Of a DNA stretch of 64,000 bases, positions 1 through 9,683 are shown piece after piece. This DNA is from Paraburkholderia sejongensis (GTDB taxonomy: Bacteria > Pseudomonadota > Gammaproteobacteria > Burkholderiales > Burkholderiaceae). The stretch lies in assembly GCF_020880815.1 (NCBI RefSeq), contig NZ_JAJITD010000006.1, positions 1 through 64,000 of the forward strand, written 5' to 3'. The notes below the pieces were generated by a model that worked only from the letters and a program-made list of their open reading frames with translations, did no database searches and was not told where the DNA came from. A program made the translations under genes and the position numbers. How positions within the stretch are numbered: the first letter of the stretch is position 1; each line of letters opens with the position of its first letter.

Positions 1-96
1 TCGTATATTCGCTGGTACAACGCAACTCGGATCAAGGTCTCGCTCGGCTCCCTGAGCCCACTCGAATACCGGGAAAGTCTTGGAATCGTGGCATAA
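1..96 (+). mobile_element. IS3-family transposase (OrfB), C-terminal 31 codons only
   Basis: The first 96 bases are an open frame that enters from outside the window and ends at TAA (94-96). The visible peptide contains YIRWYNATRIK and LSPLEYRE, matching the end of IS3/IS150-group OrfB integrases, where the chain typically ends with a Y-N-x-x-R-x-H/K-x-x-L-G-x-x-S-P-x-x-Y/F motif. The DDE catalytic residues lie outside the window, so intactness cannot be judged. The bases just after the stop (about 97-125) probably hold the right end of the element, but no terminal repeat can be confirmed with only one end visible. Confidence 0.8.
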
Positions 97-260
97 CCAG
101 TCCAGGATTTTAGCCGCATCCCCGATCCGCGCGCAATGATTTCGCCAGCTCTGTCAAGGCGGTAATACGGAGTTGAAATTGCAGCGCAGACGACATCGCG
201 ACCTCGATAACATGACTGGCATCACTGCGTGGCGCCGCGAGGAATGCGGACACTCGCGCG

Positions 261-2195
261 TCAGCTTCTGTAGGCGACCGGCACATCGACCACGGCGTCA
301 TTGCGCTCGATTTCATCGCTGCACATCGGCTTGCCCAGCAGATAGCCCTGCGCATGCGTGCAGCCGCACACCCGCACGAAGTTCAGTTGCTCCTGGGTTT
401 CGATCCCTTCGGCCGTGGTCGGCATGCCAATCTCGCGCGCGAGCGCGACGATCCCTCGCACCACTGCCGCCGATTCGCGTCGATGCAATGCTTCCCTGAC
501 GAACGAACTGTCGATCTTCAGCTTGTCGAACGAGAAACGCACCAGCGTCGACATCGTCGAAAAGCCAGTGCCGAAATCGTCGAGCGCAAGGCCAATGCCC
601 AACGCGCGCAAGCGCATGATGTTGCGACGGGTCACTTCGTCGTCGTTCAGCAGCGCGGTTTCGGTTACTTCGAGATTGAGCCGCATCGGCGAAAGCCGCG
701 TCTTGCGCAGGATAGCCGTCACCGTCGACGCAAACGACTCCTCGCGCAACTGCACCGGCGACACGTTGACCGCGACGATCACCTTGTCGCGCCACGTCGC
801 CGCCTCCATGCACGCCTGCAGCAATACCCATTCGCCCAATGCGAGGATCAGCCCGGTGCGCTCGGCGGTCGGAATAAACGCGGACGGCGACAGCTCACCG
901 CGCGTCGGATGATTCCAGCGCAGCAGTGCTTCACGGCCCGACACCGCGCCGCTGGCGAGGTCGACGATCGCCTGATACTCGATGCGCAGTCCGCTGAACG
1001 ACTTCAGCGCGCCTTCCAGATCGCTGCGCAGCAGACTGAGGCTCTCGTCGGACACGTGCTTTTCGGCATCGAACACCACGAACGCGCTCTTGCCGTTGCG
1101 CTTGACCGCATACAGCGCACGGTCCGCGCAAATCAGCAATTGCGGCCCGCTCTTCGCATGCTGCGGATATAGCGCGACGCCTACGCTCGCGCCGATATGC
1201 ACGAGCGCCTCGCTCAACACGAAGGGCCGCGCCAGTACTCTGACGATGCGCTCGGCCAATACCCGCACGTCGCGCTCCTCGGCGGCGCCGTCCGCGATCG
1301 CGACGAACTCGTCGCCCGCGAGACGGCCGACCTGATCGTCGCCCGGCAGCAATTCGCGCAACCGGTTCGCCGCTTCCTGAAGAATCTGGTCGCCGGCCGC
1401 ATGACCGAGGCTGTCGTTGATCGCCTTGAAGCCGTCCAGATCGATCAGCAGCACCGCGAACGGCTGACCCTCGCGCGTCGAATCGTTGCCGGTGCGTTCG
1501 AACAACAGTTCGCTGATGCGCGCGCGGTTCGGCAAGCCGGTCAGACTATCCTGGCGCGCCAGCCGATGACTGTTTTCGCGCGCGCGCAGCAACGCCACGG
1601 TATCGCGATTGCTGCGCAACGCGACCGTAAAAAAGCCGGCTGCGCAAAACGGCGCCTGAAACAGCAACACGAGCTTGCCGTTGCCCGGCGACATGGCCGC
1701 GCCGACACTCAGAAGACTTAGAATAAAGACGATCTGCAATAACGCGAGCCGCGGCGTGCCCGCATTGCGTCCGGCCAATCCACCGATTACTCCGACCGCG
1801 CAAACGTTTCCGAGCAGAAAAAGCGTGGGATTTCCGCTGATATTGCACAGTAACGTGCCAAACCCGAATAGCACGCTCCATAGCAAACTCGCGAACAGAA
1901 ATGCCGAGGTCGGCGTGGGCCGGCCTTGCGCGGCACGCGTGCGGCATAGCCAGATCAGCGCGAGCCGTGCAATCAGCAACGCGACGACGGCAATGCCCCA
2001 CGCGGCATAAAGCGGAATCGGGTAGAGATAGAAAGCGGTCGCGCAAACGCTGAGTTCGCAGATTGACGCAAAGACGATCGACGCGGTACGCGTAAACAGA
2101 TTGGCAAGCAGAACCTGCCGGTTATCCGGACTCAGGTTCTGAGCGGAAGACACCACCCACTTGAAAAATGGAGACCTTGGTTCAGTAAAGGCCAT
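261..2195 (-). CDS. Membrane-anchored GGDEF-EAL c-di-GMP signalling protein
   Basis: 644 residues. Residues 1-200 hold several hydrophobic membrane segments (about 35-60, 65-85, 97-120, 125-140, 150-190) without a recognised sensor domain. A GGDEF domain follows at about 215-375, starting with DSLTGLPNR; its signature reads AGDEF at about 293-297, a first-residue substitution often still compatible with diguanylate cyclase activity. An EAL phosphodiesterase domain spans about 395-635, with an intact EALLRW near 422 and DDFGTGFS further on. The protein therefore could make, degrade or only bind cyclic di-GMP; the intact EAL motif favours phosphodiesterase activity. The ATG at 2195 is the only good start. 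The gene stands alone between an IS end and the sugar transport operon. The family assignment is certain; the catalytic output is inference. Confidence 0.95.
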   Translation of the reverse strand: MAFTEPRSPFFKWVVSSAQNLSPDNRQVLLANLFTRTASIVFASICELSVCATAFYLYPIPLYAAWGIAVVALLIARLALIWLCRTRAAQGRPTPTSAFLFASLLWSVLFGFGTLLCNISGNPTLFLLGNVCAVGVIGGLAGRNAGTPRLALLQIVFILSLLSVGAAMSPGNGKLVLLFQAPFCAAGFFTVALRSNRDTVALLRARENSHRLARQDSLTGLPNRARISELLFERTGNDSTREGQPFAVLLIDLDGFKAINDSLGHAAGDQILQEAANRLRELLPGDDQVGRLAGDEFVAIADGAAEERDVRVLAERIVRVLARPFVLSEALVHIGASVGVALYPQHAKSGPQLLICADRALYAVKRNGKSAFVVFDAEKHVSDESLSLLRSDLEGALKSFSGLRIEYQAIVDLASGAVSGREALLRWNHPTRGELSPSAFIPTAERTGLILALGEWVLLQACMEAATWRDKVIVAVNVSPVQLREESFASTVTAILRKTRLSPMRLNLEVTETALLNDDEVTRRNIMRLRALGIGLALDDFGTGFSTMSTLVRFSFDKLKIDSSFVREALHRRESAAVVRGIVALAREIGMPTTAEGIETQEQLNFVRVCGCTHAQGYLLGKPMCSDEIERNDAVVDVPVAYRS

Positions 2196-2394
2196 GACCT
2201 GCGCATTTAGCGGTTAGTGGGTCGAACCCGGACGTGGGTCGCCGTGCGTTTGAGCGATTACGAGAATGTAAAATACCAGATCAATTCGCGCAATCGCCGC
2301 AGGTCATAATTACATACGTCTGTTTAAAACAGTGCTCTATTCGGTTCCTGCGCGTGGCCCCGTGCACGCAGCGCGGCGGACGCGGCGAGCGTGC

Positions 2395-2426
2395 AAAAAA
2401 AGAGGAAGAGCCAGGCTCTTCCTCTT
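2395..2426 (-). terminator. Rho-independent terminator of the sugar ABC operon
   Basis: A perfect 13-bp inverted repeat (arms 2400-2412 and 2414-2426, core AAGAGGAAGAGCC) is followed, in the leftward direction, by a run of T residues (2395-2401 on the minus strand). It lies about 50 bases past the stop of the binding-protein gene at 2474, so it ends the leftward operon. Confidence 0.88.
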
Positions 2427-2473
2427 GTGACGAAACGCGCTGCCGTGCCTCGCGAGCGAGGCATGCGAACCGC

Positions 2474-3415
2474 TTAGTCGTACAGTACCGCGGCGATCTT
2501 CGGGTCGGTCATATTGGTCTTGTCGTACCAGAAGAAGCCCGTGTCGATCTTCTTCGGCAGCTTCTCGCCATGCAGCGCCTTCACTGCGGAATCGACCGTG
2601 CACTTGCCGATGCCGACCGGATTTTGCGTGATTGCGCCGGCCTGCAGGCCCGAGCGGATGTTTTCCTTCTGTTCCTTGCCGGAGTCGAAGCCGATCAGTA
2701 CGAGTTTCTTGCCCGACTCCTTCACGCCGATCGCCGCGCCATCCACCGAACCTTCGTTCGCACCGAAGATGCCCTTCAGATTCGGATTGGCCTGAATCAT
2801 CGCCTTGGCGATTTCCGCCGACTTCAGATGGTCGCCGGCGCCGTATTGCACCGACACGACCTTGACGTTCGGATGCTTCGACTTCATCTGATTGACGAAA
2901 CCTTCACGCCGGTCGACGCCGGTGCGGCTCGTCTGGTCGTGCACGATCACGCCGACTTCGCCCGCATTGCCGATCAGCTCGGCCATCTTGTCGGCGGCAA
3001 GCGCGGCGGCCGCGACGTTGTCGGTCGTGCAGGTGGTCAGCGGAATATCGCTATCGACGCCCGAGTCGAACGCGATTACCGGAATCTTGTCGTTCTGCGC
3101 GCGCTTGAGCAGCGGAATCGCGGCCTTGGTGTCGAGCGCGGCAATGCCGAGCGCCTGCGGCTTTTTCGCGAGCGCAGCCGACAGCATATCGATCTGCTTG
3201 TCGACCATCGCTTCCGTTTCCGGTCCCTCGAACGTGATCCGCACGTTGTTCGCCTTCGCCGACTGCTCGGCGCCGGCTTTGACGGCCTGCCAGAACTGAT
3301 GCTGGAAGCCCTTCGAAATCAGCGGAATATACGGCTCGTCCGCATATGCGAGACCGCTTCCGCCAACCAACGCGCCGACACCGACCGCGATACCGATTAG
3401 TCTTCTCTTCAACAT
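2474..3415 (-). CDS. Sugar ABC transporter periplasmic substrate-binding protein
   Basis: 313 residues. An N-terminal signal peptide (MLKRRLIG..LAYA, cleavage near residue 25) is followed by a type I (LacI/RbsB-like) periplasmic binding fold: IPLISKGFQHQFWQAVKAGA near the start, a central AALDTKAAIPLLKRAQ strand-helix, and GFDSG twice in the hinge region. Such proteins capture a monosaccharide in the periplasm and deliver it to the permease. The ATG at 3415 has a strong GGAGG upstream. It is the last gene of a leftward operon (regulator, ATPase, permease, binding protein). Because L-fuconate dehydratase is transcribed divergently next door, L-fucose or a related sugar is the likeliest substrate, but sequence alone does not fix it. 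Confidence 0.93.
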   Translation of the reverse strand: MLKRRLIGIAVGVGALVGGSGLAYADEPYIPLISKGFQHQFWQAVKAGAEQSAKANNVRITFEGPETEAMVDKQIDMLSAALAKKPQALGIAALDTKAAIPLLKRAQNDKIPVIAFDSGVDSDIPLTTCTTDNVAAAALAADKMAELIGNAGEVGVIVHDQTSRTGVDRREGFVNQMKSKHPNVKVVSVQYGAGDHLKSAEIAKAMIQANPNLKGIFGANEGSVDGAAIGVKESGKKLVLIGFDSGKEQKENIRSGLQAGAITQNPVGIGKCTVDSAVKALHGEKLPKKIDTGFFWYDKTNMTDPKIAAVLYD

Positions 3416-3453
3416 GGGGCCTCCTCCTATGGATGGGCTATCAAGCCATTTGA

Positions 3454-3473
3454 GGGAGCCTGCGCGGGCTCCC
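3454..3473 (-). promoter_or_regulatory. Intercistronic hairpin before the binding-protein gene
   Basis: GGGAGCC (3454-3460) and GGCTCCC (3467-3473) form a short GC-rich stem between the permease stop (3500) and the binding-protein start (3415). In the leftward direction no T run follows, so it is not a typical terminator. Such hairpins often stabilise the downstream binding-protein mRNA; that role here is inference. In the rightward direction TTTTCTG follows, but there is no rightward gene to terminate. Confidence 0.45.
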
Positions 3474-3499
3474 TTTTCTGTTGCTCTGTTTTTCCCGCG

Positions 3500-4534
3500 T
3501 CAGCCTGCGCGGCTGCGGCTGCGCCGCAAGATGTCCGCATAGACCGCCAGAATGATGATCAGACCGGTGACGACGATCTGCCACTCCTGCGCGACCGACA
3601 TGATGCGAAGTCCATTGGTCAGCACGCTCATGATGAACGCGCCGATGATCGTGCCGAGAATCGTGCCCGCGCCGCCGCTCAGAGAAGTGCCGCCGATCAC
3701 CACCGCCGCGATCGCATCGAGCTCGTAGCCCTGGCCGAGCGCCGGCTGCGCGGAGTTCAGCCGCGACGCGATCAGCAGACCGGCGATCCCGCAAATCGCG
3801 CCGCCCACGCCGTAAATCGCGATCTTCCAGCGATCGACATTGACGCCCGAGAGCCGCACCGCTTCTTCATTGCTGCCGAGTGCGAACGTATAGCGGCCCA
3901 GCGCGGTGCGATTGAGCGTAATAGAACTCAGGATCGCGAGAAAGAACAGGATCAGCACCGCATTCGGAATCGGCACGCTCGGCAGGAAATAGCCGATCAA
4001 CGAGTCCTGCGAAATGCGGTAGAAGTTCTCGGTGTCGGTGAAATAGATCGGCTTGTCCGACGAGACGACCAGCGAAAGACCTTTGAGCAACATCATCATG
4101 CCGAGCGTCGCTATGAACGGCGGAATCTTCATTTTCGCGGTCAGCGTGCCCGAGACCGTCCCGCACACGGCGCCGGTCGCGATCGCCGCGAGTATCCCGG
4201 CCCACATCGGCAAATGCCAATAAGTGAGAAACACGCCGCAGATCACCGCGGTGAACGTCATCAGCGTGCCGACCGACAGATCGATCCCGCCGGTAATGAT
4301 CACGAAGGTCGCGGCAATCGCCAGCACGCCGTTGACCGCGGTCGCCTGCAGAATGCCGAGGATGTTGTCCATCTGCATGAAGGCGGGCGACGCGAAGCTG
4401 AAAAACACCAGCAGCAGAATCAGACTCGCGAACGCAAGCATCTTTTGCAGCGCGGTCGGCGCGAAGATGCGGGCCTTCAGGCTGGAAGTCCGGCGTTCAT
4501 TCTCGAGCGCCGCCGTATCCGTTTGCAGTGTCAT
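3500..4534 (-). CDS. Sugar ABC transporter permease (RbsC/XylH family)
   Basis: 344 residues, an inner-membrane permease of the branched-chain/ribose type (BPD_transp_2). About eight to ten hydrophobic segments follow a short cytoplasmic N-terminus. Family motifs are visible: ATFVIITGGIDLSVG near residue 75 and GYELDAIAAVVIGGTSLSGG near 270, the EAA-like loop that contacts the ATPase. It forms the translocation pore, normally as a homodimer. The gene starts 19 bases after the ATPase stop, consistent with one transcript. Length is usual for the family. Confidence 0.93.
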   Translation of the reverse strand: MTLQTDTAALENERRTSSLKARIFAPTALQKMLAFASLILLLVFFSFASPAFMQMDNILGILQATAVNGVLAIAATFVIITGGIDLSVGTLMTFTAVICGVFLTYWHLPMWAGILAAIATGAVCGTVSGTLTAKMKIPPFIATLGMMMLLKGLSLVVSSDKPIYFTDTENFYRISQDSLIGYFLPSVPIPNAVLILFFLAILSSITLNRTALGRYTFALGSNEEAVRLSGVNVDRWKIAIYGVGGAICGIAGLLIASRLNSAQPALGQGYELDAIAAVVIGGTSLSGGAGTILGTIIGAFIMSVLTNGLRIMSVAQEWQIVVTGLIIILAVYADILRRSRSRAG

Positions 4535-4553
4535 GTCTTGAACCTCGTCAGGC

Positions 4554-6065
4554 TTAAGCCGTTTTCAGGGATTCGCGCTGCGTCGCGAGATGCATGATGC
4601 GCTCCTGGGTCGCTTCGCCGGCGGATAACTCGCCGGTAATGCGGCCCTCGCACATCACCACGATTCGATCGCTCATACGCAGAATTTCGGGCAGCTCCGA
4701 CGAGATCATCACGATCGCCTTGCCTTGCTCGGCCAGCGAGCGCAACAGCTTGTAGATTTCGCTTTTCGCGCCGACGTCGATGCCGCGCGTCGGTTCGTCG
4801 AAGAACAACACGTCGCAATCGCGTTCGAGCCATTTCGCGATCACGATCTTTTGCTGATTGCCGCCGGACAGCAGCCGCACCGGTTGAGTGGCGGACGGCG
4901 TGCGGATCGCGAGCAGTTTGATGAAGTGCTGAGCGCGTTTGCGGATCTGGCCGCGGCGCAGAAACATATTGAACGACAGGAACTTGCCGAGATCGGACAT
5001 CACGATGTTCGATTCGACGTCCATCCCGGTGGCCAGACCGAAGCGTTTGCGATCTTCGGACAGGTAACCGATCCCGCGTTTGACCGCATCGCTCGGTTTC
5101 TTAATCGACGCTTTCGCGCCTTTCACGAAGATCTCGCCGGCTTCGACTGGATCGGCGCCGAACACCGCGCGCGCGACCTCGGTGCGACCCGCGCCCATCA
5201 AGCCGGCAAAGCCGAGTATTTCGCCCTGCCGCAATTGGAAACTGACGTTGCGCACCAGCGGACCTGCGACCAGATTCTTTACTTCGAGCGCGAGCGCGCC
5301 CTGCCCCGGCGCGCGTTGCTCCGGCGTGAAGTCGGACAGCGCGCGTCCGACCATCATGCCGATGATCGTTTCGACACTGGTGCTTTCGGTCGGCACTGTC
5401 GCCACGTATTCGCCGTCGCGCATTACCGTCACGCGATCCGTGATCTGCTTGAGCTCATCCATCTTGTGCGAGATATAGACGACGCCCACGCCGCGCTCTT
5501 TCAGTTGGCGGATGATGCGGAACAGTTCGGCGATCTCGGCATCGTTGAGCGCGGAAGTCGGCTCGTCCATGATCAGAACGCGCGAATCGAACGACAGCGC
5601 CTTGGCGATCTCGACCATCTGCTGGCTCGCCACCGTCAGCGAGCCGACCGTCGTGCGCGGATCGAGATTCACGTGCATGCGGCTAAGAATTTCGCGCGCC
5701 TGTGCATTGAGTTTGTCTTCGTCGAGCAGCAGTCCGAAATGCTTGCGCGGTTCGCGGCCAATAAAGATGTTCTGTGCGACGCTCAGATGATTCATCAGTT
5801 GCAGTTCCTGATGAATGATGCCGATCCCGACGGCCTGCGCATCGCGCGGCCCCTGGAAATCGACCGGCTTGCCGTCGTAGAGGATCTCGCCCGAATCGCG
5901 CGTATAAACGCCGGCGAGAATCTTCATCAGCGTCGACTTGCCCGCGCCGTTCTCGCCCATCAGAGCGTGGATCTCGCCGGCCATCAGTTCGAACTGGACG
6001 TTGTGAAGCGCTCTAACGCCCGGAAAGCTCTTGCAAAGCTTATTAACGGATATGAGTGGGTTCAT
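4554..6065 (-). CDS. Sugar ABC transporter ATP-binding protein (RbsA/XylG/MglA family)
   Basis: 503 residues, two fused nucleotide-binding domains as usual for carbohydrate uptake transporter 2 ATPases. The first half has an intact Walker A (GENGAGKST near residue 38), a signature region and Walker B with [11 protein letters not shown]. The second half has the degenerate Walker A seen in this family (GLMGAGRTE), the signature LLSGGNQQK and [11 protein letters not shown]. It energises uptake through the permease encoded directly downstream. The ATG at 6065 is well placed. The operon begins with the GntR gene 102 bases upstream. Confidence 0.94.
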   Translation of the reverse strand: MNPLISVNKLCKSFPGVRALHNVQFELMAGEIHALMGENGAGKSTLMKILAGVYTRDSGEILYDGKPVDFQGPRDAQAVGIGIIHQELQLMNHLSVAQNIFIGREPRKHFGLLLDEDKLNAQAREILSRMHVNLDPRTTVGSLTVASQQMVEIAKALSFDSRVLIMDEPTSALNDAEIAELFRIIRQLKERGVGVVYISHKMDELKQITDRVTVMRDGEYVATVPTESTSVETIIGMMVGRALSDFTPEQRAPGQGALALEVKNLVAGPLVRNVSFQLRQGEILGFAGLMGAGRTEVARAVFGADPVEAGEIFVKGAKASIKKPSDAVKRGIGYLSEDRKRFGLATGMDVESNIVMSDLGKFLSFNMFLRRGQIRKRAQHFIKLLAIRTPSATQPVRLLSGGNQQKIVIAKWLERDCDVLFFDEPTRGIDVGAKSEIYKLLRSLAEQGKAIVMISSELPEILRMSDRIVVMCEGRITGELSAGEATQERIMHLATQRESLKTA

Positions 6066-6167
6066 GTGCGGATCTGTCGACGGCTGCCTTTATCACCAGT
6101 GCTTTTAACTGTGACCTGCAAACGACTTCAAATGCGACTTGCGACGCGGCTGTCACCGCGCTTTCTT

Positions 6168-6896
6168 TCAAGGCTCGAACAGGTCCGGCCTGTTTTTCGC
6201 GGAGCGGTGCAATTCCGCGACCACCTGGTCGAGATGATCGTGCATCGCTTTCGCGGCCGACTCGGCGTCGCCGGCGGCCAGCGCCTTGAAGATGTTCTCG
6301 TGCTCTTCCAGCGTATGCACGAGCCGTTCGGGACTTGCCAGCAATTGCCTCGCGCGGTCCAGCGCATTGCGCGACACCGTGACGATTTCCTTTACGCGCG
6401 GCAGCTTGACCGCGTCGAGCAGGATTTCGTGAAATGCCAGATCGAGCGCATGAAACGCTAGCCGTTCGCCGCTGCCCGCCAGACTGCGCTGCTGGTCGAG
6501 ATTGCTGGCCAGGGCATCGAGTGTCGCGCGGTCATGCAGGCGCGCGACGCCGCGCACGGTTTCGACTTCCAGCGCGCTGCGAATAAACAGGTGCTGACGA
6601 ATGTCGTCGAGTGCGATCGGTTTGACCCGCGTGCCGCGCTGCGGCAAAACCTCCACGAGACCCGCATGCGCGAGCTTCGCCAACGCGGACGACACCGGGA
6701 AACGCGACACGCCCATTCGTTCGCATACGGCCAGCTTGTCGATCATCATGCCGGGCTCCAACGCCAGCGTAACGATCGCTTCCCGCAACGCCGCCTCGAC
6801 CGCGTCGGTCAAGCTGCCACGCTCGCCGCCCTTGACCTTTTGCAGTGCCGCATAAGGATCGGTGGCGGGATGCTCCAGTTCGGCTGAGGAATTCAC
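6168..6896 (-). CDS. GntR-family transcriptional regulator (FadR/FCD type)
   Basis: Winged-helix DNA-binding domain (about the first 75 residues, with SLTDAVEAALREAI and ERMGVSRFPVSSALAKLA) followed by an all-helical FCD ligand domain containing the characteristic RSALEVETVRGVARLH and a late HD..HLD region. The start is uncertain. The open frame extends to 6965 (TTG) and has an ATG at 6929, but both would place the palindrome at 6919-6934 inside the gene; the GTG at 6896 leaves it in the promoter and gives 242 residues, the normal family length. No strong ribosome site precedes any of the three. It most likely controls both its own sugar-transport operon and the divergent dehydratase operon, responding to a sugar or sugar acid. 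Confidence 0.88.
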   Translation of the reverse strand: MNSSAELEHPATDPYAALQKVKGGERGSLTDAVEAALREAIVTLALEPGMMIDKLAVCERMGVSRFPVSSALAKLAHAGLVEVLPQRGTRVKPIALDDIRQHLFIRSALEVETVRGVARLHDRATLDALASNLDQQRSLAGSGERLAFHALDLAFHEILLDAVKLPRVKEIVTVSRNALDRARQLLASPERLVHTLEEHENIFKALAAGDAESAAKAMHDHLDQVVAELHRSAKNRPDLFEP

Positions 6897-6918
6897 GGAG
6901 GCCTTGATTTTGAGACAA

Positions 6919-6934
6919 CATGCTAGCATGCTAG
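6919..6934. promoter_or_regulatory. Candidate GntR operator: two overlapping perfect palindromes
   Basis: The 16 bases CATGCTAGCATGCTAG contain two overlapping 12-bp perfect palindromes, CATGCTAGCATG (6919-6930) and CTAGCATGCTAG (6923-6934). They lie between the divergent GntR regulator and the fuconate dehydratase gene, where an autoregulatory operator is expected. It does not match the textbook FadR half-site, so assignment rests on position and symmetry. Confidence 0.55.
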
Positions 6935-7096
6935 AAAGCGGATCACGAGTTGTCAACGCGTACAAGTGCCTGGTATTCCCTGGTATCCGTGCGTGAGAAA
7001 TAGAACTGAACCGCGTGCGCGACAGTGCACGTAAAGCCGATCCGTCTGCTCCCGCAGGCGAGCGCCGCTAGCCATTCATCGCCCCGGAGGGTGCAC

Positions 7097-8392
7097 ATGA
7101 CTACGATCACAAGGCTGTCCGTTCGGGACATCCGGTTTCCCACCTCGCGTTCTCTCGACGGTTCCGACGCAATGAATGCCGCGCCGGACTACTCCGCCAC
7201 CTATGTCACGCTCGAAACCGACACACCCGAACTGACCGGGCACGGCCTGACCTTTACGATCGGGCGCGGCAACGAGATCTGCGTGACCGCCGTGAATGCA
7301 CTGACGCCGCTGATCGTCGGCAAAAAGCTCGAAGATATCGCCGCGAATATGGGCGCATTCTGGCGGGCATTTACTTCGGATAGCCAACTACGCTGGATCG
7401 GGCCGGACAAAGGCGCGATTCATCTGGCCACCGCGGCGGTCGTCAACGCGGTGTGGGATCTGTGGGCGAAAGCGGCCGGTAAGCCGGTGTGGAAACTGCT
7501 CGTCGACATGAGTCCGGAAGAACTGGTGCGCTGTCTGGACTTTCGCTACGTGACCGATGCGATCACGCCGCAGGAAGCGCTCGCGATGCTGCATCGTCAT
7601 GCGAAAACCAAGGGCGAGCGGGAAAAGGAAATGCTCGCGCACGGCTATCCGGCTTACACGACTTCCGCCGGCTGGCTCGGTTACGACGATGACAAGATTC
7701 GCCGGCTCGCGCGCGAAGGCGTCGCGCAGGGCTGGACTCATTTCAAGCAGAAGGTCGGCGCCGATCTCGACGAGGATGTACGGCGCGCGCGCATTTTACG
7801 CGAGGAGATCGGCGAAAACCTGAAGCTGATGATGGACGCCAATCAGGTGTGGGATGTCGATGAAGCGATCGCGAACATGCGCCGGCTTGCCGAGTTCGAC
7901 CCGTGGTGGATCGAGGAGCCGACCAGCCCCGACGACATTCTCGGCCACGCGGCAATCCGCAAGCGACTCGGCTCGATCGGCGTCGCGACCGGCGAGCATT
8001 GCCATAACCGGGTGATGTTCAAACAGTTGCTGCAGGCCGAGGCGATCGATTTCTGCCAGATCGACAGTTGCCGGCTCGGCGGGCTCAACGAAGTGATCGT
8101 CGTGCTGCTGATGGCCGCGAAGTTCGGCGTGCCGGTCTGCCCGCACGCGGGCGGTGTCGGTTTGTGTGAGTACGTACAGCATATTTCGCTGTTCGACTAT
8201 ATTTGCGTGTCGGGCTCGCTGGAAAATCGCGTACTCGAATACGTCGACCATCTGCACGAGCATTTCGTCGATCCGGTCGTGATTCGCAACGGCCATTACA
8301 TGCCGCCGCAAAGGCCCGGATACAGTATCGAAATGCTCGAGGAATCGCTGGACCGCCACTGGTTCCCGAACGGCGCCGCGTGGCAAAAGTGA
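7097..8392 (+). CDS. fucD: L-fuconate dehydratase (enolase superfamily)
   Basis: 431 residues from the ATG at 7097, which has GGAGG seven bases upstream; the frame is open further left but that start is clearly better. The chain matches L-fuconate dehydratases almost throughout: RFPTSRSLDGSDAMN at the N-terminus, TFTIGRGNE, then SDSQLRWIGPDKG. Enolase-superfamily features are visible: the K-x-K base pair in HFKQKVG (near residue 220), metal ligands Asp in MDANQVWD, Glu in WIEEPTSPDD and Glu in TGEHCHNR, and the His of CPHAGGVGLCEY. The enzyme removes water from L-fuconate to give 2-keto-3-deoxy-L-fuconate in the non-phosphorylating fucose pathway. The other pathway enzymes are not in this window. 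Confidence 0.93.
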   Translation: MTTITRLSVRDIRFPTSRSLDGSDAMNAAPDYSATYVTLETDTPELTGHGLTFTIGRGNEICVTAVNALTPLIVGKKLEDIAANMGAFWRAFTSDSQLRWIGPDKGAIHLATAAVVNAVWDLWAKAAGKPVWKLLVDMSPEELVRCLDFRYVTDAITPQEALAMLHRHAKTKGEREKEMLAHGYPAYTTSAGWLGYDDDKIRRLAREGVAQGWTHFKQKVGADLDEDVRRARILREEIGENLKLMMDANQVWDVDEAIANMRRLAEFDPWWIEEPTSPDDILGHAAIRKRLGSIGVATGEHCHNRVMFKQLLQAEAIDFCQIDSCRLGGLNEVIVVLLMAAKFGVPVCPHAGGVGLCEYVQHISLFDYICVSGSLENRVLEYVDHLHEHFVDPVVIRNGHYMPPQRPGYSIEMLEESLDRHWFPNGAAWQK

Positions 8393-8438
8393 GCGCGGGA
8401 CGCGCGTCGACATCTCTCTAATTCATTCCGGAGCCGCA

Positions 8439-9635
8439 ATGCCTTCTCCGTTGTCCGCCGCCGCGATCGATGCATTGCGCGAAAGCATAGCCGGTGTACG
8501 CAGTACTACGCACTTCAATCATGCCGGCTCTTCATTGCCGTCGAGCGCGACGGTCGAGGCGATTCACGCGCATCTATTGCGCGAAGCGTCGCTCGGGCCG
8601 ATGGAAGCGGGCGCGGCGGCAGCGGCGCAAACCGAACGCACACGCTCACTCGCCGCACGGCTATTGAACGCGCAGCCATCCGAAATTGCGTTGACGACCG
8701 GCAATTCGGCCGGCTGGGGCGCGGCCTTCGCGGCACTGGGTCCATGGCGCGCGGGCGAACGCATTCTGGTGGCGCGGCATGAATGGGGCGGCAATCTTGC
8801 GACGATGCGGCACGTCGCGCAACGGGCGGGCGCAACGATCGAAGTGATTCCGTCCGACTCGACCGGCCGGGTCGATCCGCACGCGCTCGAAGCGATGCTC
8901 GATGAACGCGTGCGCCTGATCGCACTGACCTGGCTGCCGGCCAACGGCGGACTGATCAATCCCGCCGCGGCGATCGGGCAAATCGCGCGCCGCCACCACA
9001 TTCCGTATTTCATCGATGCGGCGCAGGCCGTCGGTCAGGTGCCGGTCGACGTGGCCGCGCTCGGCTGCGACGTCCTGGCCGGCGTGGGACGCAAAGCCCT
9101 GCGCGGCCCGCGCGGCACCGGCCTGCTGTACGTAAGACAGGACTTTCTCGCGCGCCTCGCGCCGGCCTTCGTCGATACTCATTCCGCACCACTCGATGCC
9201 CATGGCGAACCGGTGCTGCGCAACGACGCCCAGTGTCTCGAGTCCTCAGAAGCATCGCTTGCGCTCCACTGCGGCCTTGCGAATGCGCTGCATGAAGCAC
9301 TCGAAATCGGCGTCAACAACATTCGCGGGCAAATCGATCGGATCGCTAATCGTCTGCGAGCACAGCTGGCCGAGATTCCCGGGGTGTCGGTACTCGATCA
9401 GGGCGTCGAACGTTCCGGCCTGGTGTCGTTCAATGTCGCCGGGCTGGACGCGCTTTCAGTGCGGCGCGCATTGGCGGCGCAAGGCATTACGATCGGCAGC
9501 AATGGCGTCGCCTACACGCCGTTCGATATGACGAGCCGCGGACTCACGCAGATCGCACGGGCATCGGTCAGCTATCTGACCACCGACGCGGAAATTGATA
9601 GATTACTGGCTGGAATCCGCACGTTGGCGCATTGA
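8439..9635 (+). CDS. Class V aminotransferase-like PLP enzyme (cysteine desulfurase / EgtE-like)
   Basis: 398 residues, fold type I PLP enzyme of aminotransferase class V. Visible features are the N-terminal FNHAGSSLPS, the cofactor-binding TTGNSAGW, the Asp-Ala-Ala-Gln in FIDAAQAVGQ and the Schiff-base lysine in GVGRKALRGPRGTG. The C-terminal part carries the SFNVAGLDALSVRRAL segment typical of desulfurase-like members such as EgtE. Reaction is not fixed by sequence; C-S lyase or desulfurase chemistry is plausible because the next gene encodes a D-cysteine desulfhydrase-like enzyme. It begins 46 bases after fucD and is probably cotranscribed with it. Confidence 0.85.
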   Translation: MPSPLSAAAIDALRESIAGVRSTTHFNHAGSSLPSSATVEAIHAHLLREASLGPMEAGAAAAAQTERTRSLAARLLNAQPSEIALTTGNSAGWGAAFAALGPWRAGERILVARHEWGGNLATMRHVAQRAGATIEVIPSDSTGRVDPHALEAMLDERVRLIALTWLPANGGLINPAAAIGQIARRHHIPYFIDAAQAVGQVPVDVAALGCDVLAGVGRKALRGPRGTGLLYVRQDFLARLAPAFVDTHSAPLDAHGEPVLRNDAQCLESSEASLALHCGLANALHEALEIGVNNIRGQIDRIANRLRAQLAEIPGVSVLDQGVERSGLVSFNVAGLDALSVRRALAAQGITIGSNGVAYTPFDMTSRGLTQIARASVSYLTTDAEIDRLLAGIRTLAH

Positions 9636-9683
9636 GCCTATATCGCTCGGCGCCTTTTTCAACCCGACCGATTGCAACCGCTC

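Noticed and set aside
4725-6461. 578-codon open frame on the plus strand opposite the ABC ATPase gene
   Set aside because: Mirror of a well-supported gene; composition is Arg/His/Ala-rich without any domain, as expected from antisense of high-GC coding DNA.
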